Below, in pieces: positions 52,390 to 63,490 of a stretch of 64,000 nt of DNA (position 1 is the first letter of the stretch; each line of letters begins with the position of its first letter). Made by a program: the position numbers and the translations under genes. The DNA lies in NCBI GenBank assembly GCA_030374765.1, contig JARGXX010000068.1:3348001-3412000 (forward strand), read 5' to 3'. The stretch comes from Agarophyton chilense. Its lineage: Eukaryota; Rhodophyta; Florideophyceae; Gracilariales; Gracilariaceae. Under the pieces are notes generated by a model. The model saw only the letters and a list, made by a program, of their open reading frames with translations, was not told where the DNA came from and ran no database searches.

Positions 52390-54832
52390 CTGAGATCCCC
52401 CCTCGACCGGTACGGGTGAAACATGGAGAGCTGTTCGATGCAGTGCAAACAATTCTCCAATCAGAGACTTCGTGAATATATCTGCTCGATTTTTCTCAGA
52501 CGGAACGTGATGAATCGCTATAAGTCCTTGATTGACAGCATCCAATACGTGATGATGCCTTAGTTCAATGTGCTTCACTTTTCGCATGCCAAATTCGGTT
52601 TTCGTCAATGCAATTGCACCAAGATTGTCCTGAAACAAAGGAATCGGGTAGTCCAGTGCAAACCCCAGTTCATTTAGAACGTTCCTGATCCAAGTGAGTT
52701 GTTTAATGCATTCCGAGATAGCATAGAACTCAGCTTCTGTTGTCGATAGGGCCGTTGGTTTCTGGAGCTTCGAACTCCAAATCACAGGAACGTCACCAAT
52801 AGTGATTACATGACCCCCCCTCGATCGACGTTTACCCAGATCACGGCCCCAATCGGCACCGGACCAAGACGCGACAGAAGAAGAGACGCTGTATGGTATT
52901 TCCAAGCCGTAATGCTTCGTCGCAAGCAAGTACCGTACGACCTTCTTCATGCATTGCCAATGTTCAGGTGAAGGATTAGATGCAAACTTTCCAAGCATGG
53001 ACACCGCTGCGGACAAATCCGGTCGGGTGCGAGTACTTAGAAAAAGTAGCGATCCAAGAACCTCCTTGTATCACACATTCATCATAGCCGAACATTCAGA
53101 GTCACTGGGAACTGTCAATGCATCATACAGACAATGTGTTTGAGGAAGAGGAGCAGCGACGGGTGTTGCAGTATCCATATGACACATTTTGATGATCTTC
53201 TCAATGAGCGGCCGTTGGTGAAGCAGAATTCCTCTGTGGTTCTCATTAATAGAAACACCAAGATATAAATCAGTTCGACCGAGATCAGAAATGTCATACC
53301 TAGTGCAGAGTTTTTCCTTTACCCATGTAGTCATATGAGCCGGTCCGAAAATGCTGAGATCATCCACATAGGCCAGAACGATGACCTTATTCGTTCCAGT
53401 TCCAAATAGAAAGACACAAGGAGCAGATTGGAGCGGTTTGAAACCGATGGAGGATAGATAAGAAGAAATGTCTTCGAACCAGAGTCTCGGCGCTTCCCGA
53501 GTGCCATACAATGATTTCACAAGCTTCACAACACGGCCATCGGCTTCACTTACGTCCTTAATTTTCGGGAGCTTAATCCAAATGGGACTCTCCGTAGGCA
53601 TATTAGCATGTAAAAATGCTCCTTTCACATCAATGTGCTGACGATCCCATTTCATAGTAGTGGAGAGAATCATCATGACGCGAAATATTTCAAAGTTGAG
53701 TACCGGTGCGTAAAGACTGTCTTTATGAGAGACGGTCTGGAAATTTCCTCGTGCAACCAATCGAGCTTTGAAACGTAAAGGCTTACCGTTGTGATCTCGT
53801 TTAAGACGGAAAATAAATCCGGAGGGAATTGGCTGGCAATGGTCAGAGGTGGCATCTTCGTAGGTACCGAGATTGCGAATAGTTTCGAATTCAGTACGGA
53901 TAGCGTCCTTCCAGTTGGTAGCTTCAGGAGATGAGAGAGCGTGACGTAGTGTAGGTTCATCAGATGTGCTGATTTCTTCAGGAAGTGTCCGTACTGCATT
54001 TGCAACCTCTGTCTCAAAGTCAGATGCATACCCGCCAAGGTCTGGATCGTAGGTTGACGGTTTCTCTGGATAATGAGTCAGTCCGGAGCTACTGTCACTG
54101 TGGTATAAACTGAGGGATTCAGTTTCGTCTGCATGAGACGAGAGTGAGGGGGTGATATGATTGGAACCAGGGGGAGTGTCATCGTCATCATCACTGGAAG
54201 CATAGCCTTTTGAAGGGCAATAGGAAGAACAGTCTGATGCGGTTGGAGGTATAGGTGAAGCGGACCCATTAATGAAAGAAAGACCAGGAAACTCATTTTC
54301 AAGAAATCTGACATGCTTGGTTATGGTAACACCGATGCTGGTTAAGATTTTGTACATGCCACCACGGATGTGTCCAAGATTGAGGCCTTCCACAAGTCGG
54401 GGTTGCATCTTCTTACGATCTTTGGGATTTTCCTCCACAAGGGCACGGCACCCAAAACTTCGAAGATGCTTTACATCGTGAGGAGGCTCCTGAAGTAAGT
54501 GGACCAAGGGTATGCGAGCTGTACTGCGGTGGATGCCGACATTTTTGTAGAAAACTACATGATGAAAAGCATCTTTCCAGAAAGAGAGCGGCAGATGAGC
54601 CTATTCCAGACAGACTCAAATGGGTCCCATAGGGACAGCAATGTTACGTTCAGCAAGACCACTCGATGATGGTGTGTAGGCAGAAGTTGTAGTAATGACG
54701 ACGCCACTGCGCTTCAAGGTCTTTTGCGCCTTGAAGAACTCTGAACCACCGTCTGAGTGAAGCGAAAGGACACGTTGGTTAGATTGGCGCTCGAACCAAT
54801 TTACGTACTCCAACAGTATATCAGATGCTTCG
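52387..54832 (-). pseudogene. Ty1/copia pol, decayed and split by gypsy copy B
   Basis: Integrase: 'LHSDGGSEFF' and 'SSGLAERN', interrupted by stops at 54616-54618 and 54601-54603. RT: 'QHIDVKGAFLHANMP' and YVDD in 'VLAYVDDLSIFGP'. A single in-frame TGA (53071-53073) precedes the rest of RT and RNase H ('STTEAEFYAISECIKQLTWI', 'DNLGAIALTK'), ending at 52387. The order integrase-RT-RNase H is diagnostic of copia. The integrase frame runs up to 54833, where the gypsy LTR begins, so the missing 5' part should lie beyond the right edge of the window. Confidence 0.9.
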
Positions 54833-55746
54833 TGTGGAGCAAAACCCGGCGACGGGAAGTGCTCTCAAGGTGTTCGAAGCCTTTCTCCCTGGGGGAGGCA
54901 GACTCAGAGACAAAGCCCTCCGTTCCACCCGTAGTGTGGGGTGTAACTCCCACGGGGGGTTCCGGCAGTACCGACGGAGGTGAGGGGTAGAAACCGTTGG
55001 ATCGGGAATGGGTGTGGGTATGCCAAAGAATGGGGGAAAATCCGGCGAAGAGGAAAAACGGGGCGAGGGTCGGGCACTAACAGGCACCGGATCCGAGAAC
55101 CAGAAAAGGGGCGAAACAACAAAGGACACCCAATACAGGGGCGAAAACCTGTCCTCGAAAGGAAACACAAAAAGCACGCAACAAGTAAGCAGAACCCCTA
55201 CGGGGTATCGTGCACGCAGGTCGTCTGAGCGGTCCCAAGGGGGTGGTTGCAAGGAACCCAAACGTGGGCACTCTCCAAGTGGAGTCGTGTCACTACGCAG
55301 GCGTTGCTAACCAGAGCCCGTTCCCGGTGGTAAGGCCGAAACGATGGCGACGAAGAACCTCTAAAGGTATCGAAGACCAACCTTGGTTATCATTTACTTT
55401 GAGCTTCGGACTGTCAGATCTCATCTCCCTAAGTAGGGCCCACTAACTAAACTCTACAGTAGTGCACACCTTCTCAGGGCCATACACGTGGAGATCCAAC
55501 TGTCAGGGCCCAAAAGTCCAACGTTCTAAAAATATCCGAAATTCGGTGCCAAAATTAAGCCACGTGTATCACGGGGCCAATCCAACCATGGGCCATCCGA
55601 ATTTTCCCTTATAGGCGAATTCTAACCAGAAAACAGTGCCACCTCAGCACACCTTAGAGGGGATCATAATCATAACCCTCGGAGGGTTCAATCCTCATTC
55701 TATGAGTTGCATCTTCAAGTATCCCCTAACTGGGCGTTGCTCTACA
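54833..55746 (-). repeat. 3' LTR of gypsy copy B (914 bp)
   Basis: Reverse complement of the copy A LTR, with the same TGT...ACA ends and length. Confidence 0.95.
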
Positions 55747-55827
55747 TCTCCCCCTCCTTAAGACGAGGAAGAGCATTTCGAGCCGCGGGTGTCTCGCGTT
55801 CCGGTCGCTATATATACTGCTCTCCCA

Positions 55828-57685
55828 ATGGGGTCCTTCACCACTTCTGGGGATCGCCACAAAACCGGCACATCGGTACAACTTTCTCCTACTCCTCCGA
55901 CTTCCGGCGATAAGCAACTTCTGGCAACAGCAGTCTCAACCAACCCTCTCAAGGGAATGAACCCATACGTCCTCAACACACTCTGGGGGCCATCGGCCTC
56001 CGCGCCGTCGGACAACGAAGCTCCCCAGCAGGGTGGATATTTCTCCGGTTTGGATGCAGCTCCGTCAGGTACCGAACCTTCCGCCTCGGCGGGCAACCGA
56101 CATCCTCAGGAGGATTTGGACATCAACGCGGTGGCGTGGAACTCCGCTCATGCGATGCCCTTGGTAGCAAACTCCAGAGGTTGGATCTCAAACGAATCCT
56201 TTCGAAGGTGGAGTCCCCTTAGCGATCCGGTGATATATTCCCGCGCTCCTTGGTTCCATCCGACAGTGGTTCGCGACGATGAGCTCATCGAATCCTACGT
56301 GGAGGACGGCTTATTGCCGGGTGGCCTACCTGTTGAGGTTGTACGTTCTCCCGATTGGAGGGCACGGGTAGCCATAGAGCCTCAGTATCTATACCGCAGT
56401 CGCGGGGAGTCCCTGGACAAGGCGCGCGCAGCGATGGCGGCTCTGGCCTACCAGCGATTGGAGAGGTCACGCTTTGACCATCTGGTTCCCCCGGAGTACG
56501 GGTTCGATGTCGCCTATTACCGCACGTACGGTGAGGTCTCCTACGGGGATAACCTGGCAGCCTTTCCCGAAGCCGAGTTCCGCGGACCGGGTTTTCCTCT
56601 CCGAGAAGATATGCTCCAATGGAGTCGTCCCATCCTTCGGGCTGAATTCAGGTACCTTCAACGGCAGTTTACCCAGTATGGGTTCGATCGACGCGTGCGC
56701 TTCGAGTGCCGCTCGCGCTCCCGTTTCGGGTTCCTTGTCCCTTATCCTCACGTGGAACTGGAGCGTATCCGTAACACGGCGAAGGTTGGGCGATTCGTGC
56801 CCCTTCCAGCTTGGTGGAGTAAAGGTCGAGGTCCCCCGAGGGTGCTTTGCTGAACTGCCCCCATGTATCTACTATATCGGGTCTCGTTTGATGCACGACC
56901 CGAACTCGGGATACTGGGCCCTCGTTGCAGCCGAGTGGGCAGCCCGCGTAGCGGCGCACCTCCTCTGGGATGCTCATGACCATTTCCGTATCTGGTATAT
57001 TCCTCCGATGCTACGGACCATCATGCGTCAGATCGACCTTGTCCCAGCGTTGGGTTCGGCCAGCAACGTGCAGGACCTGTATCCAATCTTGGACGTGATC
57101 GACAACACCCAATGGGATCGAGTTCCAGTGGCAAATCAGCCCGCAGGGGAAGGATCCGCGCGAGACAAGTCTCCCGGCCGGTACGATCCGGGCTCCGGTA
57201 ACTGGGTCTATTACAATCCCTTCGAAGGGGTTCGCATCAGCGCGGCGCAAGCACGGGCGCTGATTGACTCGCCTCGACCGATGCCGGTGGGACACCCGAC
57301 GGGGTTCATTTATACCGACGATTACGAGTACGAGCCTCCAGTAGACCTGGACGATCCAGCGTTGGATAACGACATGCCAGCTCCTAGTAGAGTACTCCCT
57401 GTGGAGCCATCTGCACCCTTCCAACCAGTGGGAACGACCTCAGCTGCGGCGGCGAATGCATCCGGTGGCGGTTCATCTGCTCCCCCCGGGTGGGGTGTGA
57501 ACACCCTTGCGCAGGCGCCGGTTGCCACTCCGCAAGCGGATAGTGTGCGACAAGGCCTCGTGAACGCGGGCATTCCGATTCCCCCGGGTATGACGGATGT
57601 GAGCCAGATGTTGGCTTTCGCCTCGGCGTACCATCAGGGTCAGAATCCCAACGGTGGGGCGGGTCCCTCCTCGGGCTTCCCGTAG
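55828..57685 (+). pseudogene. Antisense ORF of gypsy copy B, one-base frameshift
   Basis: Same gene as 43483-45339 of copy A. It is open from ATG 55828 to a stop at 56851-56853, and continues in another frame to 57685. The cause is one extra A near 56820 (AGTAAAGG against AGTAAGG). Apart from that, the two copies are almost identical. Function unknown. Confidence 0.85.
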
Positions 57686-58116
57686 TTCCGCCTTCGGGCA
57701 ATTGTGGAGTCTATAGCTTGGCGACAATAGTAAACTTCTGATATTTGCATAACTTCTTTTTTTCTTCCTTCTTAGGATCTTCTTCATCTTCGTCTTCATC
57801 TTCTTCCCTTCCTAAGGTCCAATCTTCTTCTTAATATTCTTCTCCACTTCGTGGGTCTTCTTTTTTTCTTTTTTTTTCATCATAAACTGTCCCGATAACC
57901 GGTGCTGTGTTCCCCGGTTAACGGCGCTAGGCCGAGGGCCAGTAGACATTCCCTCTCAATACGTGTTTTTCGGGATACTCTCCTCAATTCCTCTTCAGAG
58001 GTCTAACATCTTCCTCACTTCGAGGTCGCATCCACACCAGTTCCCGTGGTGGCTTACCCGACTTGGGCACGATCCAGACTTGGAGGCAAGGTTACCCGAG
58101 CGCGTCGGTGATAGGA
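57686..58116. other. Purine/pyrimidine-biased spacer between antisense ORF and chromodomain region (copy B)
   Basis: Contains a GAA/GAT-rich tract (on the minus strand) also present at 43290-43430 of copy A. No ORF is supported. Confidence 0.45.
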
Positions 58117-58293
58117 TAAAACCTTAGACCTCGGAAGGTGCTCAATGGGTTCCACTGTATCCTCATCAGGCGAGAATCCGTACCATCAAAATTGGTAGCG
58201 GACTTCTCCCTCGGGGGTGTAGATGTGACGCACGATGCGATCGATAACGAATTCCTGCGGGTACACTTTTCCCTTTTCGGGCTTCTGTTCCAT
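58117..58293 (-). pseudogene. Chromodomain coding region with the same in-frame TGA (copy B)
   Basis: Same sequence as 42875-43051 of copy A, ATG at 58293, with TGA at 58188-58186 inside the Y-x-x-x-W core. Sharing of the stop by both copies shows it predates their divergence. Confidence 0.65.
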
Positions 58294-58843
58294 CTTGGAA
58301 CGCTCTAGTTCCCTTGAGGGTGTCAACGTAGGGTCTAGACACACCCCGGTGGGTTTTTTTCCGTGTTGCGAGCGGGTCTCAGCACTTCGTCCGAACGGCG
58401 CCGAGTGGCCTGTGGGCTACGTGGTAACTTCCGTCTACGGAGTCAAAACGGCCCAGTTTTGGGTTCTTCTTAAAGCTGAGATCTTTCCGATAACGACAAT
58501 GTTCTTAGATTCCGTGACGGTTGAGAAACCGCGACGCGGTAGCGTCTCCGATCTCAGGGGGGTAAGACTTCAACGTCAACCCAAGCTACGGGGACGAAGG
58601 TTGCTCTTGTGCAACGCGCCGTGCGACGGAGGCGGTTTGCGCGACGGTTGGTCGTCAGAGCCTTTTGATTGGCTCGGTGCCATTCGACGTGTGCCACATA
58701 AATGCGCGGGCGCCGGTTGCCACTCCGCAAGTGGATGTGAGGTGGCGCTTTCGACACGCGCTAGCACTCTCCTGAGCTGTCCCCGACGGGTCTCACTCAT
58801 TTCTTTCCCATTCCTGAGGGTTCCAGTGTCTCCATAGGAGTTC

Positions 58844-61800
58844 CTATTCCCATTCCATAACGGAGAGCCAAATTTGGTCAACCTCGTCGTCGAGATCTTC
58901 CCCCTGCGGGTCCGCTGACACAGCTCGTGCCCGAGAAAGCGGGGTTTGAGTGTGCGACACCTCAGTGTCTCGTCCGCGGCGGCGGGTGATCGTCGGCTCT
59001 GTAGGCGTTCCGGGTGCGGAGTTCTCCACACGACTCTCCCTAGGCGGGTTTTCGTCATCTTTTCTGACGTCGTGCTCGGCTGGGTCGGCGGTGATGTCGC
59101 TACCCATACGCTGGGGTTGTGACTTCTCTGTCGCCGGCTCGGTCGGGCTCGCCGTCTCACTGCGAGAACTAGATTCCCCGTTAGGGCGACTGGCTGACGC
59201 CGAAATATCGTCCTGCGAAGGAACTAAGTCCTCCTCCCCCTCCTTAGGCGGAGAGCCAGGAGGCTTGATTACCTCCGGTGGGGGAGTAACTCTGTAAGAG
59301 TTCGTTGACTGGGCTCTTGAGGGAGCGGGCCCAGGTTCGGGAGTATCCGAAGTTTCCGGTAGGTCGGTTAAACCACGTTCTGGGTGCGGAAGTATAACGG
59401 GGCGGGTGTCCGAATCTCCGCCTGACGGGTTAACTTCCGTTGAATCATCCCCTGTGGAGGGCGTTGGTGCCGACACCACTTCCACATTTGGGTTGGGCGC
59501 TCGTGTGATGCGGTCCCTGGAGATCCGTTCGTGGCGGTTAGCGATATCCAATACCACCGTGTCCGGGTCTACAGAAACCACCCGATAGGGTCCGTCCACA
59601 ATTGGCGAAAGCTTGTGCCTACGTTCCTTTTCAGGATTGTAGTATTCCTTTCGAAGGAATACGAAGTCGTCGGGCTCCACCTGAGGTAGAGGTTTGCGAA
59701 CCCGATTGTCAAAGTCCTTCTTGTAGGCGCGTTGAGCTTTGTCCATTGCTTTCCGGGCTATCGGCACCATCTTCGAAAGCCACTCCTTCCAGGCTTCTCG
59801 GTACCATCCCGGTGACGGGTACGGCGACAGCGTTGGTTGAGCCTCGATGGCGACCGGCGGCGGTGTCCTCGACAGTACCAGTTCGAATGGGGATAACGAT
59901 GTAACCCGATGTACCTTGGTGTTATATGCATACGTGATAGCGTCTGTGTACAAGTCCCAATTTTTGGGGTGATCCGCAACATACGATCTCAAAGCGTTGA
60001 GTATCGTGCGGTTAAACCTCTCCACCTGGCCATTCCCCTGAGGGTGATACGTAGTAACAAATAAATTCCTTACATCAAGGATTCGACATACATCCTGAAA
60101 GAACTTTGATGCGAATTGCCCTCCGTTGTCGGATAACAACTGCACCGGCGGTCCATATACGAACACCCAATGGGTCACGAACGCTTGCGCGACGGTAGCG
60201 GCGGTGGTCCGCTTCAGCGGCACAGTTCTCGTTAGCTTAGAGAATCTGTCAGAAATGACAAGCAGATACCGATGACCTCGGGGCGTCCTGATAAACTCCT
60301 TTAGGATGTCTATGGCCACGAATTCGAGTGGAGCCCGTGCCGGGAACAGCGTCAACTTCTTAGAGTGCTTCCGAAGTTTGACGTCATTCTTGGCGCAATT
60401 GGCGCAGGCCCGTCTGACGGCGTAACAATCGAATGCCATTGCCGGCCAGTAAAAGTCCCTTCTCAACGTGAGGTACAGTTTTCTTCCCCCGGGGTGGGCG
60501 CCAACCTTCACATAGTGAGTGAGGTGTAATAACCTCTGTTGTAGGGTGTGCGGCACCACTATCCTCGGGCGAGGTCCAACGGTCCTGATTAGGTAACCCT
60601 GATCGTCGTCCTCGAAAGGTAACTGAAATCCTCCGTTGAGGCGAGCCCGAATCCGTGTACAGAATGGGTCGAGCTGTTGCTCGCGTATCATCTCCTCTGG
60701 AGAGATAGGTATAAAAGAGCCGGTCGGCGAATCCAGACTCTCGTTGACGAGTATATCGTCACAAACATCATCTGTCAGCGGTTGAGCTCCTCCCTCGAGG
60801 TCCGATACCATAAAACATGGGATGTCATCGTCCTCGTAGGGTTCCGTTTCTGCTGTGGTTCCCAAGCGGGATAGTGCATCAGCCTGAGTGTTCAGCTTCC
60901 TTTTCTTGTACAGGATCTCAAAGTCGAATTCCGACAGTCGGAGACGCCAGAGCATAAGGCGGCCCGAGGGTTCGGAGATCTTCAGGAGCCAACGCAAGCA
61001 TGCGTGGTCCGTATGGACTTTGAAACGAGTACCCATCAGATAGGGGCGAAGTGTAGCCAAGGCCCACACAACGGCTAAACATTCTTTCTCGGAGACCGAG
61101 TAGTTCCTTTCATGGACATTCAGGGAACGTGACCAGTACCCAATAGGGTGACGTTCAACATCCTCAGAGGATTGGAACAGTGCACACCCTACTTGGTTTG
61201 CACTAGCATCGGTGTCCACTTCGTAAGGGAGCCCAGGATTGGGTAGAGCCAAGATTGGCGGTGATGCTACGGCATTCACCAGTGCCGTGAAGGCAGACGC
61301 TTCCGCGTCGCCAAAAGGTTCCAGTTCATCTGGTTGTCCCTTCGTCAGGAGCCTGTTGAGGGGGGTGGCAATATCCGCAAAGTTCGGGACGAATCGGCGA
61401 TACACGTTACACAGACCTAAGAAGGATCGCAACTCCGTTTGAGTTTTCGGGTGTTTTGCTTCCTTCAAGGATTTCACTCGTACTTCATCGATTGAAAGCT
61501 GTCCGGGACGGATGATATGACCCAGATACTTAACCGAATCGGTGAAAAACTCGCACTTCTTGAGTTTCAAGGTGATTCCCGCGTCGCGGAGTATCTTAAT
61601 TACGTCCCTGACGTGTTCGAGGTGGTCATCCAGGTTGTTGGAGAAGACCATAATGTCGTCTAAATACACTAGACACGTCCTCCACTTGAAGGGAGCCAAC
61701 AGAATGTCTATCGCCCGTTGAAACGTTGCGGGGGCATTTGTCAACCCAAAAGGCATCCTCCGGAATCGGAAAAGTCCTTGATGACACACGAAAGCCGTTT

Positions 61801-63490
61801 TGTCTCGATCTTCCTCCCTAATAGGGACTTGCCAGTAGCCCGAATTGGCGTCGAGGGTAGAGAAAACAGTAGCGCTCCCAAGGGAGTCGATGTATTCGTC
61901 CATCCGAGTGATCGGGTACACATCCTTAATGGTTACCTCGTTCAGGCGTCTGTAATCGATGCAGAAACGCCACGATCCATCCGGTTTCGGAACTAACACC
62001 ACTGGTGAGGCCCAAGCGGACTGGGCAGGTTCAATTACGCCCGCTTTAAGCATCTTCTCCACCTGAGATTTCTCCTCTTCCCGAGCTTTCGGTCCAGCCC
62101 TGTAAGGGTGTTGGGCAATAGGTCGAGTGTTCGGTAACAAAACGATGCAGTGTTCTGTAATCCCAATAGTTCCAAGGGAACCATCCCACATGGGGGTAAA
62201 TTCACAAAGCATGTGCCTCAGCTTCTCCCGATGAGATGCGGGTACATGGTTGAGATCCCATTTCTCCAATTCCTGAACAGGATCCGTCTGGTCTGCTCCA
62301 GTGATAGGGGCCGTAACCTTCTGAGGTTTAAAGTGTTCAGCGTGTGGAGCTGCAGTCGTATGCTCACCGTCTTCCGCGATTTCGGCAGTGTCCCCCCCCT
62401 CCTTAGGGTCCGCCGCACCAAGGACCTCTGCGATAAAGATCTTTGTAGGTACGACCGCATGCGGGTGTGGAAGAACAGAACCCAGGATCTGGTGTTTGAC
62501 CAAATGCTGCGTTGTCTTTCCAAAGTTGGCTACCAAAACCTTGAAAGGTTTATCCGGTTCCACGGAGACAACCCCATTCGCAAGGGCAAGTTGACGCCGC
62601 GTATACAGAGACGGGTTCGGTTGTACCACATGCACACCAGTTTTCTTGGTAACAACTGTGACCCAAACCTGGGTTTCTGGCGGGATAGCCACTGACTTCG
62701 CAACCTTTACCCGTGTAGACACCGGGTCCTTCTTCACAGATTCCTGCGCGACAGGGAGAGGAACGCGTGTTCGCGCTGCTCCCTGTAAGGGTTTACGAAC
62801 GATTGGGATCGTAGACCCGTCTTCGAGTTCCACAGTTCTATTCCGAGGACGGATGGCTTCCACGAAGCGGTCGCAAAAGTCACAACCCAGTATGACTGGT
62901 GCTGCAAGTGACTTGCATACAATAAACTCTAGCTGAACGAGATAGGAGCCTAACCTCACCATGAGGGAAATTGTACCCAGTGTCCGTAGCGGGTTGTTGT
63001 TCGCATCGGCAATATCCAAACGTGGACCGGTACGAACTTGAACCCGGAGAAGCGGGGGTAACAATTCAACATGAATTAAGATAGGAGCGGCTCCTGTATC
63101 CAGGACAGATATTTGACGAACCATAAACTGGTTGGACAGGCCGAAGTCGGCGAATACTTTATAATTCCGCTTGGCCATTACCATAACTCGATCCGGAATA
63201 CGGAGATTACGGGACCGTATCCACGGGCGACGGAGGACACTAAAGTATCCCGAGTTAGCGTCGGTGTCAGCCATTCTCCTTGAAAGGATAGTCACAGCTG
63301 GGGAGCGAAGCTGGAGCGCCTCGGGCGTCTTCAACTCCGGCTTAGAAGACGCCCCTCCCGCAGGGGAGACTCCCAAGTTTAGTTTTTCGAAGCGGACCCC
63401 ACCGAATTCGGTGCAGCTGCGTCGAAGGGGACCGGTTGTTCCCCGTTCGCGGGTACAAGTTCTGTATCCCTGTCGGCAAGGTGAGCTCAT
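58844..63490 (-). CDS. Intact gypsy pol polyprotein, copy B (1548 aa)
   Basis: One uninterrupted frame from ATG 63490, overlapping the end of gag. Retropepsin motif DTGA is at 131-134. RT has 'WRFCIDYRRL', 'MPFGLTNAPATF' and YLDD (609-612). RNase H has 'DTDASANQVGC'. Integrase has the zinc-binding HHCC region, then catalytic D1061, D1121 and E1157 in an exact D,D(35)E arrangement. A GPY/F module and a ~230-residue disordered Pro/Ser/Glu-rich tail follow. No chromodomain is fused at the end. All catalytic residues are present. pol is in a different frame from gag, so production needs a frameshift or re-initiation. This copy may retain enzyme activity, but its gag has an early stop. Confidence 0.95.
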   Translation of the reverse strand: MSSPCRQGYRTCTRERGTTGPLRRSCTEFGGVRFEKLNLGVSPAGGASSKPELKTPEALQLRSPAVTILSRRMADTDANSGYFSVLRRPWIRSRNLRIPDRVMVMAKRNYKVFADFGLSNQFMVRQISVLDTGAAPILIHVELLPPLLRVQVRTGPRLDIADANNNPLRTLGTISLMVRLGSYLVQLEFIVCKSLAAPVILGCDFCDRFVEAIRPRNRTVELEDGSTIPIVRKPLQGAARTRVPLPVAQESVKKDPVSTRVKVAKSVAIPPETQVWVTVVTKKTGVHVVQPNPSLYTRRQLALANGVVSVEPDKPFKVLVANFGKTTQHLVKHQILGSVLPHPHAVVPTKIFIAEVLGAADPKEGGDTAEIAEDGEHTTAAPHAEHFKPQKVTAPITGADQTDPVQELEKWDLNHVPASHREKLRHMLCEFTPMWDGSLGTIGITEHCIVLLPNTRPIAQHPYRAGPKAREEEKSQVEKMLKAGVIEPAQSAWASPVVLVPKPDGSWRFCIDYRRLNEVTIKDVYPITRMDEYIDSLGSATVFSTLDANSGYWQVPIREEDRDKTAFVCHQGLFRFRRMPFGLTNAPATFQRAIDILLAPFKWRTCLVYLDDIMVFSNNLDDHLEHVRDVIKILRDAGITLKLKKCEFFTDSVKYLGHIIRPGQLSIDEVRVKSLKEAKHPKTQTELRSFLGLCNVYRRFVPNFADIATPLNRLLTKGQPDELEPFGDAEASAFTALVNAVASPPILALPNPGLPYEVDTDASANQVGCALFQSSEDVERHPIGYWSRSLNVHERNYSVSEKECLAVVWALATLRPYLMGTRFKVHTDHACLRWLLKISEPSGRLMLWRLRLSEFDFEILYKKRKLNTQADALSRLGTTAETEPYEDDDIPCFMVSDLEGGAQPLTDDVCDDILVNESLDSPTGSFIPISPEEMIREQQLDPFCTRIRARLNGGFQLPFEDDDQGYLIRTVGPRPRIVVPHTLQQRLLHLTHYVKVGAHPGGRKLYLTLRRDFYWPAMAFDCYAVRRACANCAKNDVKLRKHSKKLTLFPARAPLEFVAIDILKEFIRTPRGHRYLLVISDRFSKLTRTVPLKRTTAATVAQAFVTHWVFVYGPPVQLLSDNGGQFASKFFQDVCRILDVRNLFVTTYHPQGNGQVERFNRTILNALRSYVADHPKNWDLYTDAITYAYNTKVHRVTSLSPFELVLSRTPPPVAIEAQPTLSPYPSPGWYREAWKEWLSKMVPIARKAMDKAQRAYKKDFDNRVRKPLPQVEPDDFVFLRKEYYNPEKERRHKLSPIVDGPYRVVSVDPDTVVLDIANRHERISRDRITRAPNPNVEVVSAPTPSTGDDSTEVNPSGGDSDTRPVILPHPERGLTDLPETSDTPEPGPAPSRAQSTNSYRVTPPPEVIKPPGSPPKEGEEDLVPSQDDISASASRPNGESSSRSETASPTEPATEKSQPQRMGSDITADPAEHDVRKDDENPPRESRVENSAPGTPTEPTITRRRGRDTEVSHTQTPLSRARAVSADPQGEDLDDEVDQIWLSVMEWE

